A stretch of 64,000 nt of DNA, taken from Streptomyces sp. NBC_01471. Lineage in GTDB: Bacteria; Actinomycetota; Actinomycetes; Streptomycetales; Streptomycetaceae. Below the pieces are notes generated by a model. It ran no database searches. It was not told the DNA's origin and saw only the letters and a program-made list of their open reading frames with translations. The position numbers and the translations under genes are program-made. The stretch covers positions 3,396,501 to 3,460,500 of the forward strand of contig NZ_CP109450.1 in NCBI RefSeq assembly GCF_041438865.1. Direction: 5' to 3'. Each line of letters opens with the position of its first letter. Within the stretch, counting starts at the first letter, position 1. Shown piece after piece: positions 19,227 to 27,338 of this stretch.

Positions 19227-20030
19227 TCAGCTCGCCTTCAGGAGGTGGCCTGCCAGCCCGATGACCACCGGCACCACCCCGACTGCCAGGAACGCAGGCA
19301 GGAAGCAGAGGCCGACCGGTCCGGTGATCAGAACGCCCGCCCGGCCCGCCCTGTCTTTCGCCGCCCTGGCCCGGCCGGCTCTGATGCCTGCCGCGAGCCG
19401 GGCGACCGAATCAGCTGCGGGTGCCCCGGTCGACGCGGCCCGCTCCAGGCAGCGGGCCAGGGCTGCCGCCCCAGGTATCGACCCGAACCGCCCCCAGGCC
19501 GATGCGGGTTCGCTGCCGAGCCGCAGCTCCGCCGCCACCCGGGCCAGAGCGTCGCCGACCGGTCCGCCCAGCGATTCCCCGACCGCCTCGGCCGCCTCAC
19601 GGGGTCCTGCCCCGGCCGCGATGCACGCCGCCAGAAGCTCTGCGGCAAGCGGCAGTTCACGTTCGGTGGACCTCGCCAGGGCCTCGTCGGCTCCTGACGA
19701 CGAACGGCTGCCCTGCCAGCGCCGCACCCCGTACCCGGCGGCAAGGCCGAACGCGCATCCGACCCATCCCCCCACCAGGACGCAACCGGTGGCCACCGCG
19801 GCCAGCGGAGCGCCCCACCGGACGACCCACACCCGGTACTCGGGGCGCCGCGCCGCCCTCCCCGGTGCCACGGCCAGGAGTGCGGCGGCCCTGTTGCGTG
19901 ACAGCTGTTCGTGCCGCCGCCCTGTCCAGGCGAGGCCGAGTCGGGCTGCTGCTGCCACCACGCACAGCACCACCCCCAGCCTGTGGACAACTTCACCCGC
20001 CATGACGCCTCCCCCTGCGCCCCCGGTCAT
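19227..20030 (-). CDS. tadC: Type II secretion F-domain protein TadC
   Basis: 267 aa inner-membrane platform protein of the Tad pilus machine. The start is ATG 20030, preceded by GGGGAGGACGT and overlapping the tadB stop (ATGA). Hydrophobic segments flank a soluble T2SSF domain with RELPLAAELLAACIAAGAGPREAAEAV and a C-terminal pair of helices (GVLITGPVGLCFLPAFLAVGVVPVVIGL). It works with TadB and the CpaF ATPase encoded directly upstream. Confidence 0.88.
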   Translation of the reverse strand: MTGGAGGGVMAGEVVHRLGVVLCVVAAAARLGLAWTGRRHEQLSRNRAAALLAVAPGRAARRPEYRVWVVRWGAPLAAVATGCVLVGGWVGCAFGLAAGYGVRRWQGSRSSSGADEALARSTERELPLAAELLAACIAAGAGPREAAEAVGESLGGPVGDALARVAAELRLGSEPASAWGRFGSIPGAAALARCLERAASTGAPAADSVARLAAGIRAGRARAAKDRAGRAGVLITGPVGLCFLPAFLAVGVVPVVIGLAGHLLKAS

Positions 20031-20872
20031 ACGTCCTCCCCGGCGCGAACGATCCGCCCTGCCCAGAAGAACCCGGCGCTCTCCAGCACCCCGCCCGCGA
20101 GCAGGCAGCACAGTCCCGCCGGAGTGTGCAATAAGGTCCGCAGTGGATCGGCCCCGAGCGCGGTGCCCAGCAACAGACCGCCTGCTGGAAGCAATGCGAG
20201 GACCAGCACCGTCGACCGCGCCCCGGCCAGTTCCGCCCGGAGACCGGCTCGTTGGTCGCGCTCGGCGCGCAGCGCACCCTCCAGCCCTTCGAGTCCGGCC
20301 GCGAGCCCCGCGCCCCCGTCCACCGACACTCGCCAACAAGCGGCCGCACCGCGCAGGCCGCCCGCTCCCGGCTCTCGTGCCGCGCGCCGCAGGGCCTCGG
20401 GCACGTCCCCGCCGAACCGCGCTGCTGCCAGTACCGCGGCCTCTGCGGCACCCAGAGCACCCGAACCCCGGCCAGCAGCCAGCAACGCCTCTCCGGGCTG
20501 CTTCCCGGCCCGCAGTTCGGCAGCCACGGCCCCGCACAGGGTGATCACCGCGTCGGCCCGCGCCAGCCGGTCCCGCGCCGCAGCCACGGTCCGCAGCCGT
20601 CGGCCCAGCAATGGCACCGCCAGCGCCCCCACCAGGAGCGGCAGCACCGATCCGCCCAGCACCGCCACAGCGCCACCCAGCACCAGACAGATCCACTCCG
20701 GCCGCAGACGGTCGCTCACCCGGCCGCGGAGCGAAACACCCCACGGGGCAACGCTCTTCCCCGAACCACCCGCGAACAGCAGCCGCCCCCTGCGCAGCCC
20801 CCGCTCCCGCGCGCTCAGCACGCACAGGCCCGCCCCCGCACAGAGCACGGCCAGGAACACCAGAGCCGTCAC
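20027..20872 (-). CDS. tadB: Type II secretion F-domain protein TadB
   Basis: 281 aa from GTG 20872, which overlaps the cpaF stop (GTGA) and is preceded by GGAGGCGCGTT; a longer frame to 20908 would have no such site. An N-terminal membrane segment, a T2SSF domain containing LCGAVAAELRAGKQPGEALLAA, and two C-terminal hydrophobic stretches are present. TadB and TadC together form the membrane platform through which pilin subunits are extruded. Confidence 0.88.
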   Translation of the reverse strand: MTALVFLAVLCAGAGLCVLSARERGLRRGRLLFAGGSGKSVAPWGVSLRGRVSDRLRPEWICLVLGGAVAVLGGSVLPLLVGALAVPLLGRRLRTVAAARDRLARADAVITLCGAVAAELRAGKQPGEALLAAGRGSGALGAAEAAVLAAARFGGDVPEALRRAAREPGAGGLRGAAACWRVSVDGGAGLAAGLEGLEGALRAERDQRAGLRAELAGARSTVLVLALLPAGGLLLGTALGADPLRTLLHTPAGLCCLLAGGVLESAGFFWAGRIVRAGEDV

Positions 20873-22059
20873 AACGCGCCTCCGGTCATGGTCCGCAGCC
20901 TGGGCCATCCCGGTCCCTCACTGAAGCCCTCCGTGCCCCAGCGCAGCGCGGGTACGGTCACCACCAGCCCCGTCGTGTCCCGCTCCAGCACATGCACCTC
21001 GGCGACCCGGCGCCGCCCGCTCCGATCCCGTACGAGATGCACCACCACCGCGAGTGCCGCGGCCAACTGGCTGTGCAGAGCGGCCCGGTCGAGCCCGGCG
21101 GCCGTCCCGAGTGCCTCAAGGCGGGCCGGCACGTCGGATGCGGCATTTGCGTGCAGAGTTCCACAACCTCCTTCATGTCCGGTGTTCAGCGCGGCCAGCA
21201 GCTCGGTGACCTCGGCGCCGCGCACCTCACCCACCACCAACCGGTCGGGCCGCATCCGCAGGGCCTGGCGCACCAGATCCCGCAGGGTCACCCGGCCCGC
21301 GCCCTCCTGGTTCGGCGGCCGCGACTCCAGCCGGACGACGTGCGGGTGGTCGGGGCGCAGTTCCGAGGAGTCCTCCGCCAGCACAATCCGCTCGGCGGGC
21401 CCCACCAGCCCCAGCAGGGACGACAGGAGCGTGGTCTTGCCCGAGCCGGTGCCGCCGCTGACCAGGAAGGACAGCCGGGCGTCGATCAGCGCCCGCAGCA
21501 CCTGGTCGCCGCCCGGCGGGACCGTGCCCGCCGCCACCAGCTCCTCCAGTGAGAAGGCCTTCGGCCGCACCACCCGCAGCGAGAGGCACGTCGACCCGAC
21601 GGCCACTGGTTCGAGCACCGCATGCATCCGTGTCCCGTCGGGCAGTCGTGCGTCCACCCAGGGCCTGGCATCGTCGAGCCGCCTCCCGGCCACGGCGGCG
21701 AGCCGCTGCGCCAGGCGGCGCACCGCGGCCGCGTCCGGGAAGGCCACATCCGTCAGTTCGAGCCCGGCACCACGGTCCACCCAGACCCGGTCGGGCGCGG
21801 CGACCAGCACATCTGTCACCGCGGGATCGGCGAGCAGTGCCTCCAGCCTTCCCGAGCCGACGAGCTCGGACCGCAGTTCCTCGGCGTGCCCCAGCACTTC
21901 GGCGTCCCCCAGCAGCCTCCCCTGAGCGCGCAGCGCCGCTGCCACTCGCGCGGGCGTGGGTTCCGCCCCGCTCTCCGCGAGTCGCTGCCGTACGGCGTCG
22001 AGCAGCGGCGGCGTACCGGCGGGAGGCAGCGCCCCGACGGACGGCGGTGTCGTGATCAC
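20869..22059 (-). CDS. cpaF: CpaF/TadA-type secretion ATPase
   Basis: 396 aa hexameric ATPase that powers pilus assembly. Walker A is VSGGTGSGKTTLL (about 215), the Asp box RIVLAEDSSELR, Walker B region RPDRLVVGEVRGAEV, and the His box NTGHEGGCGTLHANAA are intact. GTG start at 22059 overlaps the stop of the ssd-like gene (GTGA). It is smaller than the proteobacterial CpaF because the N-terminal region is short, as in other actinobacteria. Confidence 0.95.
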   Translation of the reverse strand: MITTPPSVGALPPAGTPPLLDAVRQRLAESGAEPTPARVAAALRAQGRLLGDAEVLGHAEELRSELVGSGRLEALLADPAVTDVLVAAPDRVWVDRGAGLELTDVAFPDAAAVRRLAQRLAAVAGRRLDDARPWVDARLPDGTRMHAVLEPVAVGSTCLSLRVVRPKAFSLEELVAAGTVPPGGDQVLRALIDARLSFLVSGGTGSGKTTLLSSLLGLVGPAERIVLAEDSSELRPDHPHVVRLESRPPNQEGAGRVTLRDLVRQALRMRPDRLVVGEVRGAEVTELLAALNTGHEGGCGTLHANAASDVPARLEALGTAAGLDRAALHSQLAAALAVVVHLVRDRSGRRRVAEVHVLERDTTGLVVTVPALRWGTEGFSEGPGWPRLRTMTGGAL

Positions 22060-23159
22060 GAGATACCTCGCCCGGCCAGTGCCTGCGCCCAGAACTCCGT
22101 ACAGAACCTGGCCAGCGGTCCCCGGGCCCGGCCACCGGGCGGGACGCCGCCGCTCTGTACCGCGAGCAGCCCGTCCTCGGACGGCAGTTCACCCGCGAGA
22201 GGCAGCTCCAGTGCCCGCGCCACCCACTCCTCGTCAAGCCCCGGCGCATAGGGTCCGCGCACCACCGCGCGCAGGTCCTGGAGGACCATGCCGGCCATCG
22301 ATGCCACCCTGGCCGCGGCAGCGACCGCCCGGAGCTCCCCTGGCACCACCAGGAGTCCGAGATCAAGCTGGGCGAGCGCCTCCGCGACGCCCTCGTCCAC
22401 CCGCCTGGGCAGATCCACGACCACTGCCCCGCCGCCCCTGCGCGCGGCTGCCAGAACGGCGCGCATCGCCTCCGGCGCGATCACCACCGCATCCGTCCGG
22501 TCCCAGCTGAGGACGCGGAGCCCGTGCAATTCCGGCAGGGATTCCTCCAGTGCGCTCCCGGCCACCCGCCCCTTGGAACGGGCGAAATCCGGCCATCGTC
22601 TGCCCTGTGCGTGTTCGCCGCCGAGCAGCACATCGAGCCCGCCGCCGAGCGGGTCCGCGTCGATGAGCACAGTGCGCTGTCCGCTCCGGGCCGCGGTGAC
22701 CGCCAGCGCACACGCCAGCGTGGATGCCCCGGCGCCGCCCCGGCCGCCGATCACCCCCACGGTGAGCGCCTGATCCCCCGCCCCTTCGGCCACGTCCGCG
22801 ATCCGCTCGACGAGCCAGCCCTCGGCGTCCGGGAGCCGCAGCACGTACTCCGCTCCGATCTCGACGGCCCGCTGCCAGACATCGGGGTCGTCCTGGTCCT
22901 TTCCCACGAGGTACACCCCTGGTCTGCGAGTGCTCCCGCGCACCCGGGTCGCCGCGTCGTCCCCGACGAGAATCAGCGGCGCGCCCTCCCAGCCGCCCTT
23001 GTGCTCGGGCACCCCGTGATGGACCTCCGGCTCGGCGCCGGCCGCGGCGCACAGCCGCAGCAGGTCGTCGAGGAGCACGGCGTCCTCGGTGACGATGAGC
23101 GGCCCGCCCCGCCGCCTCTCGGCCGTCGGCAGCCGATCAGGTGTGATGGATCCAGCCAC
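22056..23159 (-). CDS. Septum-site-determining-like protein Ssd (TadZ/CpaE family)
   Basis: 367 aa MinD/ParA-type protein. An N-terminal receiver-like domain (about 20-125) precedes a MinD fold with deviant Walker A GVIGGRGGAGASTLACALA (about 135), VLIDADPLGGGLDVLLGG and GGAVVVDLPRR. The P-loop has Ala-Ser in place of Lys-Thr (GGAGAST), as in TadZ proteins, which localise the pilus machine to a cell site; the M. tuberculosis homologue Rv3660c affects septation. GTG start at 23159 with GGGAGGCGGGATC. First gene of the seven-gene Tad operon, all translationally coupled down to tadC. Confidence 0.9.
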   Translation of the reverse strand: MAGSITPDRLPTAERRRGGPLIVTEDAVLLDDLLRLCAAAGAEPEVHHGVPEHKGGWEGAPLILVGDDAATRVRGSTRRPGVYLVGKDQDDPDVWQRAVEIGAEYVLRLPDAEGWLVERIADVAEGAGDQALTVGVIGGRGGAGASTLACALAVTAARSGQRTVLIDADPLGGGLDVLLGGEHAQGRRWPDFARSKGRVAGSALEESLPELHGLRVLSWDRTDAVVIAPEAMRAVLAAARRGGGAVVVDLPRRVDEGVAEALAQLDLGLLVVPGELRAVAAAARVASMAGMVLQDLRAVVRGPYAPGLDEEWVARALELPLAGELPSEDGLLAVQSGGVPPGGRARGPLARFCTEFWAQALAGRGIS

Positions 23160-23473
23160 GATCCCGCCTCCCTCTGCAGTGATTCCTTCGTGCCGCGAAG
23201 TCGCAGCGAACGGCCGCTGACTTCTCGTTGGGAATCACCGTGCAGAGATCCGGGAAATTAAGTGGATCTTGCTCGAAAACTGTGGACAACTCACCGGTTG
23301 TGAATATCTCCGCCACCCTTATCGGTGACTTCCGGAGAGGAGTGCAACGACTACACAGTGTTACGCGTATCCAGTGTTGAGGACCATGACAGCCGACCGG
23401 GGGAGAGTGCCGCGGATGATCACCGAACCGCCACCGAAGCAGAGGGCACGCCCGAAAACGTGTCCGGACATGC

Positions 23474-23508
23474 GACGACCCCAGCCGGGGGGGAGAGCTG
23501 GGGTCGTC
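23474..23508. other. Strong hairpin in the ssd-HAD intergenic region
   Basis: gacgaccccagc (23474-23485) pairs perfectly with gctggggtcgtc (23497-23508) around an 11-base loop, cgggggggaga, that itself looks like a ribosome-binding sequence. It lies in a 495-base gap between divergent genes (23160-23655). A short open frame (ATG 23374 to 23571) runs through it on the plus strand, but without other support I do not call a gene. The rest of the gap is AT-richer near 23220-23380, fitting promoters for the Tad operon. Confidence 0.6.
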
Positions 23509-23642
23509 CCCACGTCCGACTCGGGGGGGGAGGAGCCGGACGGGGATAACACGGTCGCGAACGATCCGTGACTTCCATGGTGTACCCGAGAGCCTTCTCA
23601 GGCAAACCCACGCGCCGCCGCGTAAGCCGAATGGCGGGCACC

Positions 23643-23656
23643 TATGCTCTGAGTCG
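23643..23656 (+). promoter_or_regulatory. -10 box of a leaderless promoter
   Basis: TATGCT (23643-23648) ends 7 bases before the GTG start of the HAD gene and no Shine-Dalgarno sequence is present, so transcription probably starts at the start codon itself. Confidence 0.5.
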
Positions 23657-24501
23657 TGGAAAACCACTCGTCGCCCCGTACCGCTGCCTTCTTTGACCTC
23701 GACAAGACAGTCATCGCCAAGTCGTCGACGCTGACCTTCAGCAAGTCCTTCCATCAAGGCGGCCTGATCAACCGCAGGGCCGTACTGCGCACCGCGTACG
23801 CCCAGTTCGTATTCCTGGCAGGTGGCGCAGACCACGACCAGATGGAGCGGATGCGCGAGTATCTCTCCGTCCTGTGCAAGGGCTGGAACGTGCGACAGGT
23901 CAAGCAGATCGTCGCCGAGACCCTGCACGATCTGATCGACCCGATCATTTACGACGAGGCCGCTTCCCTCATCGAGGAACACCACACCGCCGGGCGCGAT
24001 GTGGTGATCGTCTCCACCTCGGGCGCCGAGGTGGTCGAGCCGATCGGCGAGCTCCTCGGCGCCGACCGGGTGGTCGCCACCCGCATGGTGGTGGGCGCCG
24101 ACGGGTGCTTCACCGGTGAGGTGGAGTACTACGCCTACGGCCCCACCAAGGCCGAGGCCGTGAAGGAGCTCGCCGCCTCCGAGGGGTACGACCTGGCGCG
24201 CTGCTACGCGTACAGCGACTCGGTGACCGATGTGCCCATGCTGGAGTCGGTCGGCCACCCCCACGCCGTCAACCCGGACCGGGCGCTGCGCCGAGAAGCG
24301 GGCGCCCGTGACTGGCCGATTCTCGTCTTCAACCGGCCGGTGCGACTGAAGCAGCGACTGCCCGCCCTGCGCATGCCGCCGCGGCCCGCACTGGTCGCGG
24401 CTGCCGCAGTCGGCGCCGCGGCAGCCACAGCCGGCCTCGTCTGGTACGTGAACAGGGGCGGCCGCGGCGGCGCCCGAGGTGGGCCTTATGTCCGGGTTTG
24501 A
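23656..24501 (+). CDS. HAD-IB family phosphatase (SerB-like)
   Basis: 281 aa. Motif I is FFDLDKTVIAKSS (nucleophile Asp in DLDKT), motif II is VIVSTSGAEVVEP, and motif III SDSVTDVPMLESVGHP is present. The last 40 residues contain one membrane helix (AAAVGAAAATAGLVWYV) and a short basic tail, so the protein is membrane-anchored by its C-terminus. Members of this subfamily hydrolyse small phosphate esters such as phosphoserine or lysophosphatidic acid; the substrate is unknown. Syntenic with Rv3661 of M. tuberculosis. Start GTG 23656, probably leaderless. Confidence 0.9.
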   Translation: MENHSSPRTAAFFDLDKTVIAKSSTLTFSKSFHQGGLINRRAVLRTAYAQFVFLAGGADHDQMERMREYLSVLCKGWNVRQVKQIVAETLHDLIDPIIYDEAASLIEEHHTAGRDVVIVSTSGAEVVEPIGELLGADRVVATRMVVGADGCFTGEVEYYAYGPTKAEAVKELAASEGYDLARCYAYSDSVTDVPMLESVGHPHAVNPDRALRREAGARDWPILVFNRPVRLKQRLPALRMPPRPALVAAAAVGAAAATAGLVWYVNRGGRGGARGGPYVRV

Positions 24502-24559
24502 TGCCAAAAGCAAAAGAAGTGGAGCAAGGGGTTCCCCTGTCCCCGCGAAGAGGAGTACA

Positions 24560-24795
24560 AAGGAATCAACGGCCCGCGAGACCAAGGCCATCCGAGAGGA
24601 TCACCTGATACCGCAGAAGGCCCCACGGACCGAGCACGAAAACTGAGTACCCACGCGACGTCGACCCGTCGATTACGGGCCAGCCGCACCAGGTGACGGG
24701 CGAAGCTCCCGGCCTGATGGGCAATTATTCGAGGACGCTTGGTAACCCGGTGGACGTGTCAGCGGCGGCACCTGTCGGTGCCGCCGCATTTTCTT
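24560..24795 (+). ncRNA. Ms1/MTS2823-like (6S-like scr3559) regulatory RNA
   Basis: This 367-base gap between the HAD gene and the Fic-like gene has no good ORF but ends in a strong terminator. Nested complementary segments suggest a long rod: accaag 24581-24586 with cttggt 24738-24743, tcacctg 24601-24607 with caggtga 24690-24696, and ggccc 24619-24623 with gggcc 24677-24681. In M. smegmatis and M. tuberculosis the abundant RNA polymerase-binding RNA Ms1/MTS2823 lies in exactly this place (between the Rv3661 and Rv3662c homologues), and the 6S-like RNA scr3559 of S. coelicolor is named after the neighbouring gene SCO3559. The identity is inferred from synteny plus structure; the 5' end is a guess. 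Confidence 0.72.
24762..24795 (+). terminator. Rho-independent terminator of the 6S-like RNA
   Basis: GCGGCGGCACC (24762-24772), loop TGTC, GGTGCCGCCGC (24777-24787) form a perfect 11-bp stem followed by ATTTTCTT. It is a much more canonical terminator than most in this genome. Confidence 0.9.
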
Positions 24796-24868
24796 GGAGC
24801 GAGCCGGAACCGCCCACCGGCAGTCGGCCCCCGTACCCTGCACCCCGTTCCGTCCCAGCAGGTGCCGG

Positions 24869-25729
24869 CTAGGCCGCCCCGCGCTGAAGCGCCTCGCACA
24901 CGGCTGTCGACTCCCGGACGCCCAGCTCGACCGCGCGACCACAGTGCACGATCCACGCGGCCATGCCCTCCGGGGTCCCCGACGCGTAACCGTCCAGCGC
25001 CGCCACGTACGCCGCGCGTCCCAGCTCCGCGTGGCCGACCTCCGCAGGGCAGACGGACTTGGGGTCGAGGCCGCTGTTGATCAGCACGACCCGCTCAGCG
25101 GCCCGCGCGACCAGGCCGTTGTACGAAGTGAAGGGGCGCAGCGCGAGCAGTTCACCGTGCACCACGGCCGCGGTCACCAGCGCCGGAGCCGCGCTGCCAG
25201 CGATGACCAGCTGCGAAAGGCCCTCAAGCCGGGCGGACACCTCGTCGGCCCCCGGCAGCGGAAGCTCGATCAACGGCTCGTCAGCCTGCTCTCCCGCCAG
25301 CCGGGGCCGGCCGACCGCGTCGCCGGAATCCGCAGCCGCCACCAGATGCAGCCGCGCCAGCACGCGCAGCGGTGACTGCCGCCAGATGGAGAGCAGTTGA
25401 CCCGCCTCGGCGGACAGCCGCAGCGCCGCACCGACGGTGAGTGCCTCCGGGTCGCCACCGAAGTCGGTCCGCCGGCGCACCTCCTCCAGCGCCCAGTCCG
25501 CGCCCGACAGCGCCGCCGACCCGCGTGCGGCACGCAGTGCGGCCTCGCCGGTGACTTCGGTGCTGCGCCGCCGCATGACGCGGTGCCCGTAGACCCGGTC
25601 GACGGCTTTACGCACGGAGTCGACAGCGGCACCGACACCCGGCAGCTGGCCCAGTGCGGCAAGAGGATCTGAGTGATCTGGAGGAGTCACCGGGGCTCCG
25701 GCGGCCGCCTTCCGGGAGAACGCAGTCAT
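24869..25729 (-). CDS. Fic-like fold protein with degenerate active site
   Basis: 286 aa, ATG 25729 (MTAFSRKAAAG). Mostly helical and Ala-rich. Residues about 225-240 read LRPFTSYNGLVARAAERVVL, which lines up with the Fic motif HPFxxGNGRxxR but with Arg for the catalytic His, Tyr for the first Gly and Leu for the Arg; the flanking helices also look Fic-like. I infer a Fic/Doc-fold protein that has lost AMP-transfer activity. Homologues are often just labelled oxidoreductase, with no basis that I can see. Syntenic with Rv3662c; convergent with the 6S-like RNA and divergent from the ATPase gene. Confidence 0.75.
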   Translation of the reverse strand: MTAFSRKAAAGAPVTPPDHSDPLAALGQLPGVGAAVDSVRKAVDRVYGHRVMRRRSTEVTGEAALRAARGSAALSGADWALEEVRRRTDFGGDPEALTVGAALRLSAEAGQLLSIWRQSPLRVLARLHLVAAADSGDAVGRPRLAGEQADEPLIELPLPGADEVSARLEGLSQLVIAGSAAPALVTAAVVHGELLALRPFTSYNGLVARAAERVVLINSGLDPKSVCPAEVGHAELGRAAYVAALDGYASGTPEGMAAWIVHCGRAVELGVRESTAVCEALQRGAA

Positions 25730-25831
25730 AAAAAGCGAGGCTACGCGTCCCTGGCACCCGCCCCACCTTGGAGTGGTCTTCTTCACTCACCGCACCCACG
25801 CACCGCATTCACCCCACTACCCTTTGTGAAC

Positions 25832-26821
25832 ATGAAGATCGCTTTCGTAGGGAAGGGCGGCAGCGGCAAGACCACGCTGTCCTCTCTCTTCATCCGCCAC
25901 CTGACCGCCAACGAGGCACCCGTCCTCGCTGTGGACGCCGACATCAACCAGCACCTCGGTGCCGCACTCGGTCTCGACGACGCGGAGTGCGCCGCGCTGC
26001 CCGCGATGGGCGCGCACCTCCCGCTGATCAAGGAGTATCTCCGCGGCTCCAACCCGCGGATCGCCTCCGCCGAGACGATGATCAAAACGACTCCGCCGGG
26101 CGCCGGCTCCCGGCTGCTCCGGATCCGCGAGGACAATCCGGTGTACGACGCGTGCGCCCGTCCCGTCACGCTGGACGACGGCGAAATCAGGCTGATGGCG
26201 ACGGGGCCGTTCACCGAGTCTGATCTCGGCGTCTCCTGCTACCACTCCAAGGTGGGCGCGGTCGAGCTCTGCCTGAACCATCTCGTCGACGGACCGGAGG
26301 AGTTCGTCGTGGTCGACATGACAGCCGGTTCGGACTCTTTCGCCTCCGGCATGTTCACCCGATTCGACATGACGTTCCTGGTGGCCGAGCCGACCCGCAA
26401 GGGGATCTCCGTCTACCGGCAGTACAAGGATTACGCCCGGGACTTCGGCGTCGCGCTGAAGGTGGTCGGCAACAAGGTGCGCGACGAGGACGATCTGGAG
26501 TTCCTGCGCGCCGAGGCAGGTGACGACCTGCTCGTCACCGTCGGCCACTCCGACTGGGTCCGCGCGATGGAGAAGGGCCGCCCGCCGCGCTTCGAGATGC
26601 TGGAAGCGGGGAACCGGCTGGCACTTCAGTCGCTCCAGAACGCCGCGGAGGACAGCTACGCACACCGCGACTGGGAGCGCTACACCCGCCAGATGGTGCA
26701 CTTCCATCTGAAGAACGCGGAGAGCTGGGGGAACGAGAGGACGGGCGCCGACCTGGCCTCCCAGGTCGACCCCGCCTTCGTACTCAGCGAGCGGTACGCC
26801 GAAGTCAGCACAGCTTCCTGA
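25832..26821 (+). CDS. P-loop ATPase, CooC/MinD-like
   Basis: 329 aa with a deviant Walker A at the very N-terminus (IAFVGKGGSGKTTLSSLF), LAVDADINQHLG and FVVVDMTAGSDSFASG; these fit the SIMIBI class that includes nickel-insertion ATPase CooC and nitrogenase reductase-like proteins. The metal-binding CXC of CooC is not seen. Function unknown. TACCCT (25818-25823) ends 8 bases before the ATG and there is no Shine-Dalgarno sequence, so the message may be leaderless; a GTG two codons earlier is possible. Confidence 0.85.
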   Translation: MKIAFVGKGGSGKTTLSSLFIRHLTANEAPVLAVDADINQHLGAALGLDDAECAALPAMGAHLPLIKEYLRGSNPRIASAETMIKTTPPGAGSRLLRIREDNPVYDACARPVTLDDGEIRLMATGPFTESDLGVSCYHSKVGAVELCLNHLVDGPEEFVVVDMTAGSDSFASGMFTRFDMTFLVAEPTRKGISVYRQYKDYARDFGVALKVVGNKVRDEDDLEFLRAEAGDDLLVTVGHSDWVRAMEKGRPPRFEMLEAGNRLALQSLQNAAEDSYAHRDWERYTRQMVHFHLKNAESWGNERTGADLASQVDPAFVLSERYAEVSTAS

Positions 26822-26861
26822 CGCTCCCTCCGGGGGAAGACCGGGAGGCTACGAGACAGAC

Positions 26862-26914
26862 GGGCCAGGGGAGGGGGCGGGGCGAACAGCTCGCCCCGCC
26901 CCCTCCCCTGGCCC
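26862..26914 (+). terminator. Perfect 24-bp hairpin after the ATPase gene
   Basis: The arms 26862-26885 and 26891-26914 are perfect reverse complements, all but four base pairs being G:C, around a 5-base loop (acagc). It has no U-run, the usual Streptomyces form of terminator. Confidence 0.85.
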
Positions 26915-27338
26915 ACGCCAGGCACCTTTCCGACACCTCGCCACTTCGGGCTTGCGCGCCTCGATACGGACGGCCCGGACCGTCAGGCCGCGCCAGGCCC
27001 CGTCAGGCGCAGCCCTCCGCTCGCCCCGGTCACAGCCGGCCGGCCCGGCCCGGAGAAGGGCCACGAACCGCAGGGGATTCCACCCCGGTTCCATGCGTGA
27101 CGGCCGCAGCAGCACCACGCCTACGCGCCGACGGTTCTTCGAACTGACGTGCTGTCGAGCTTCCCAATCACCGGTTCGAGTGAACCACTCGACCATTTGC
27201 ACCTAATGTCTATTCTTGGCCTTTACTCTGGATTACGATCTATTTACCGAGAGTTGATGATCCCGCCGCTGCACGCCGTGACCCACGGCCGCGTCCCCCT
27301 TGTTCCGCGACCGCGCTGCCCCGGAGGAGACGGGAACC
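26915..27338. other. Intergenic region with AT-rich end
   Basis: No gene is supported here. Short frames on both strands are Arg/Pro-rich shadows. Bases about 27180-27265 are clearly AT-richer (for example cacctaatgtctattcttgg) and should hold the promoter of the SulP-carbonic anhydrase gene, but I could not choose boxes with the right spacing. Confidence 0.4.

Noticed and set aside
23374-23571. 65-codon plus-strand frame across the hairpin in the ssd-HAD gap
   Set aside because: No ribosome-binding site and overlaps a strong hairpin; kept as a structural element instead.
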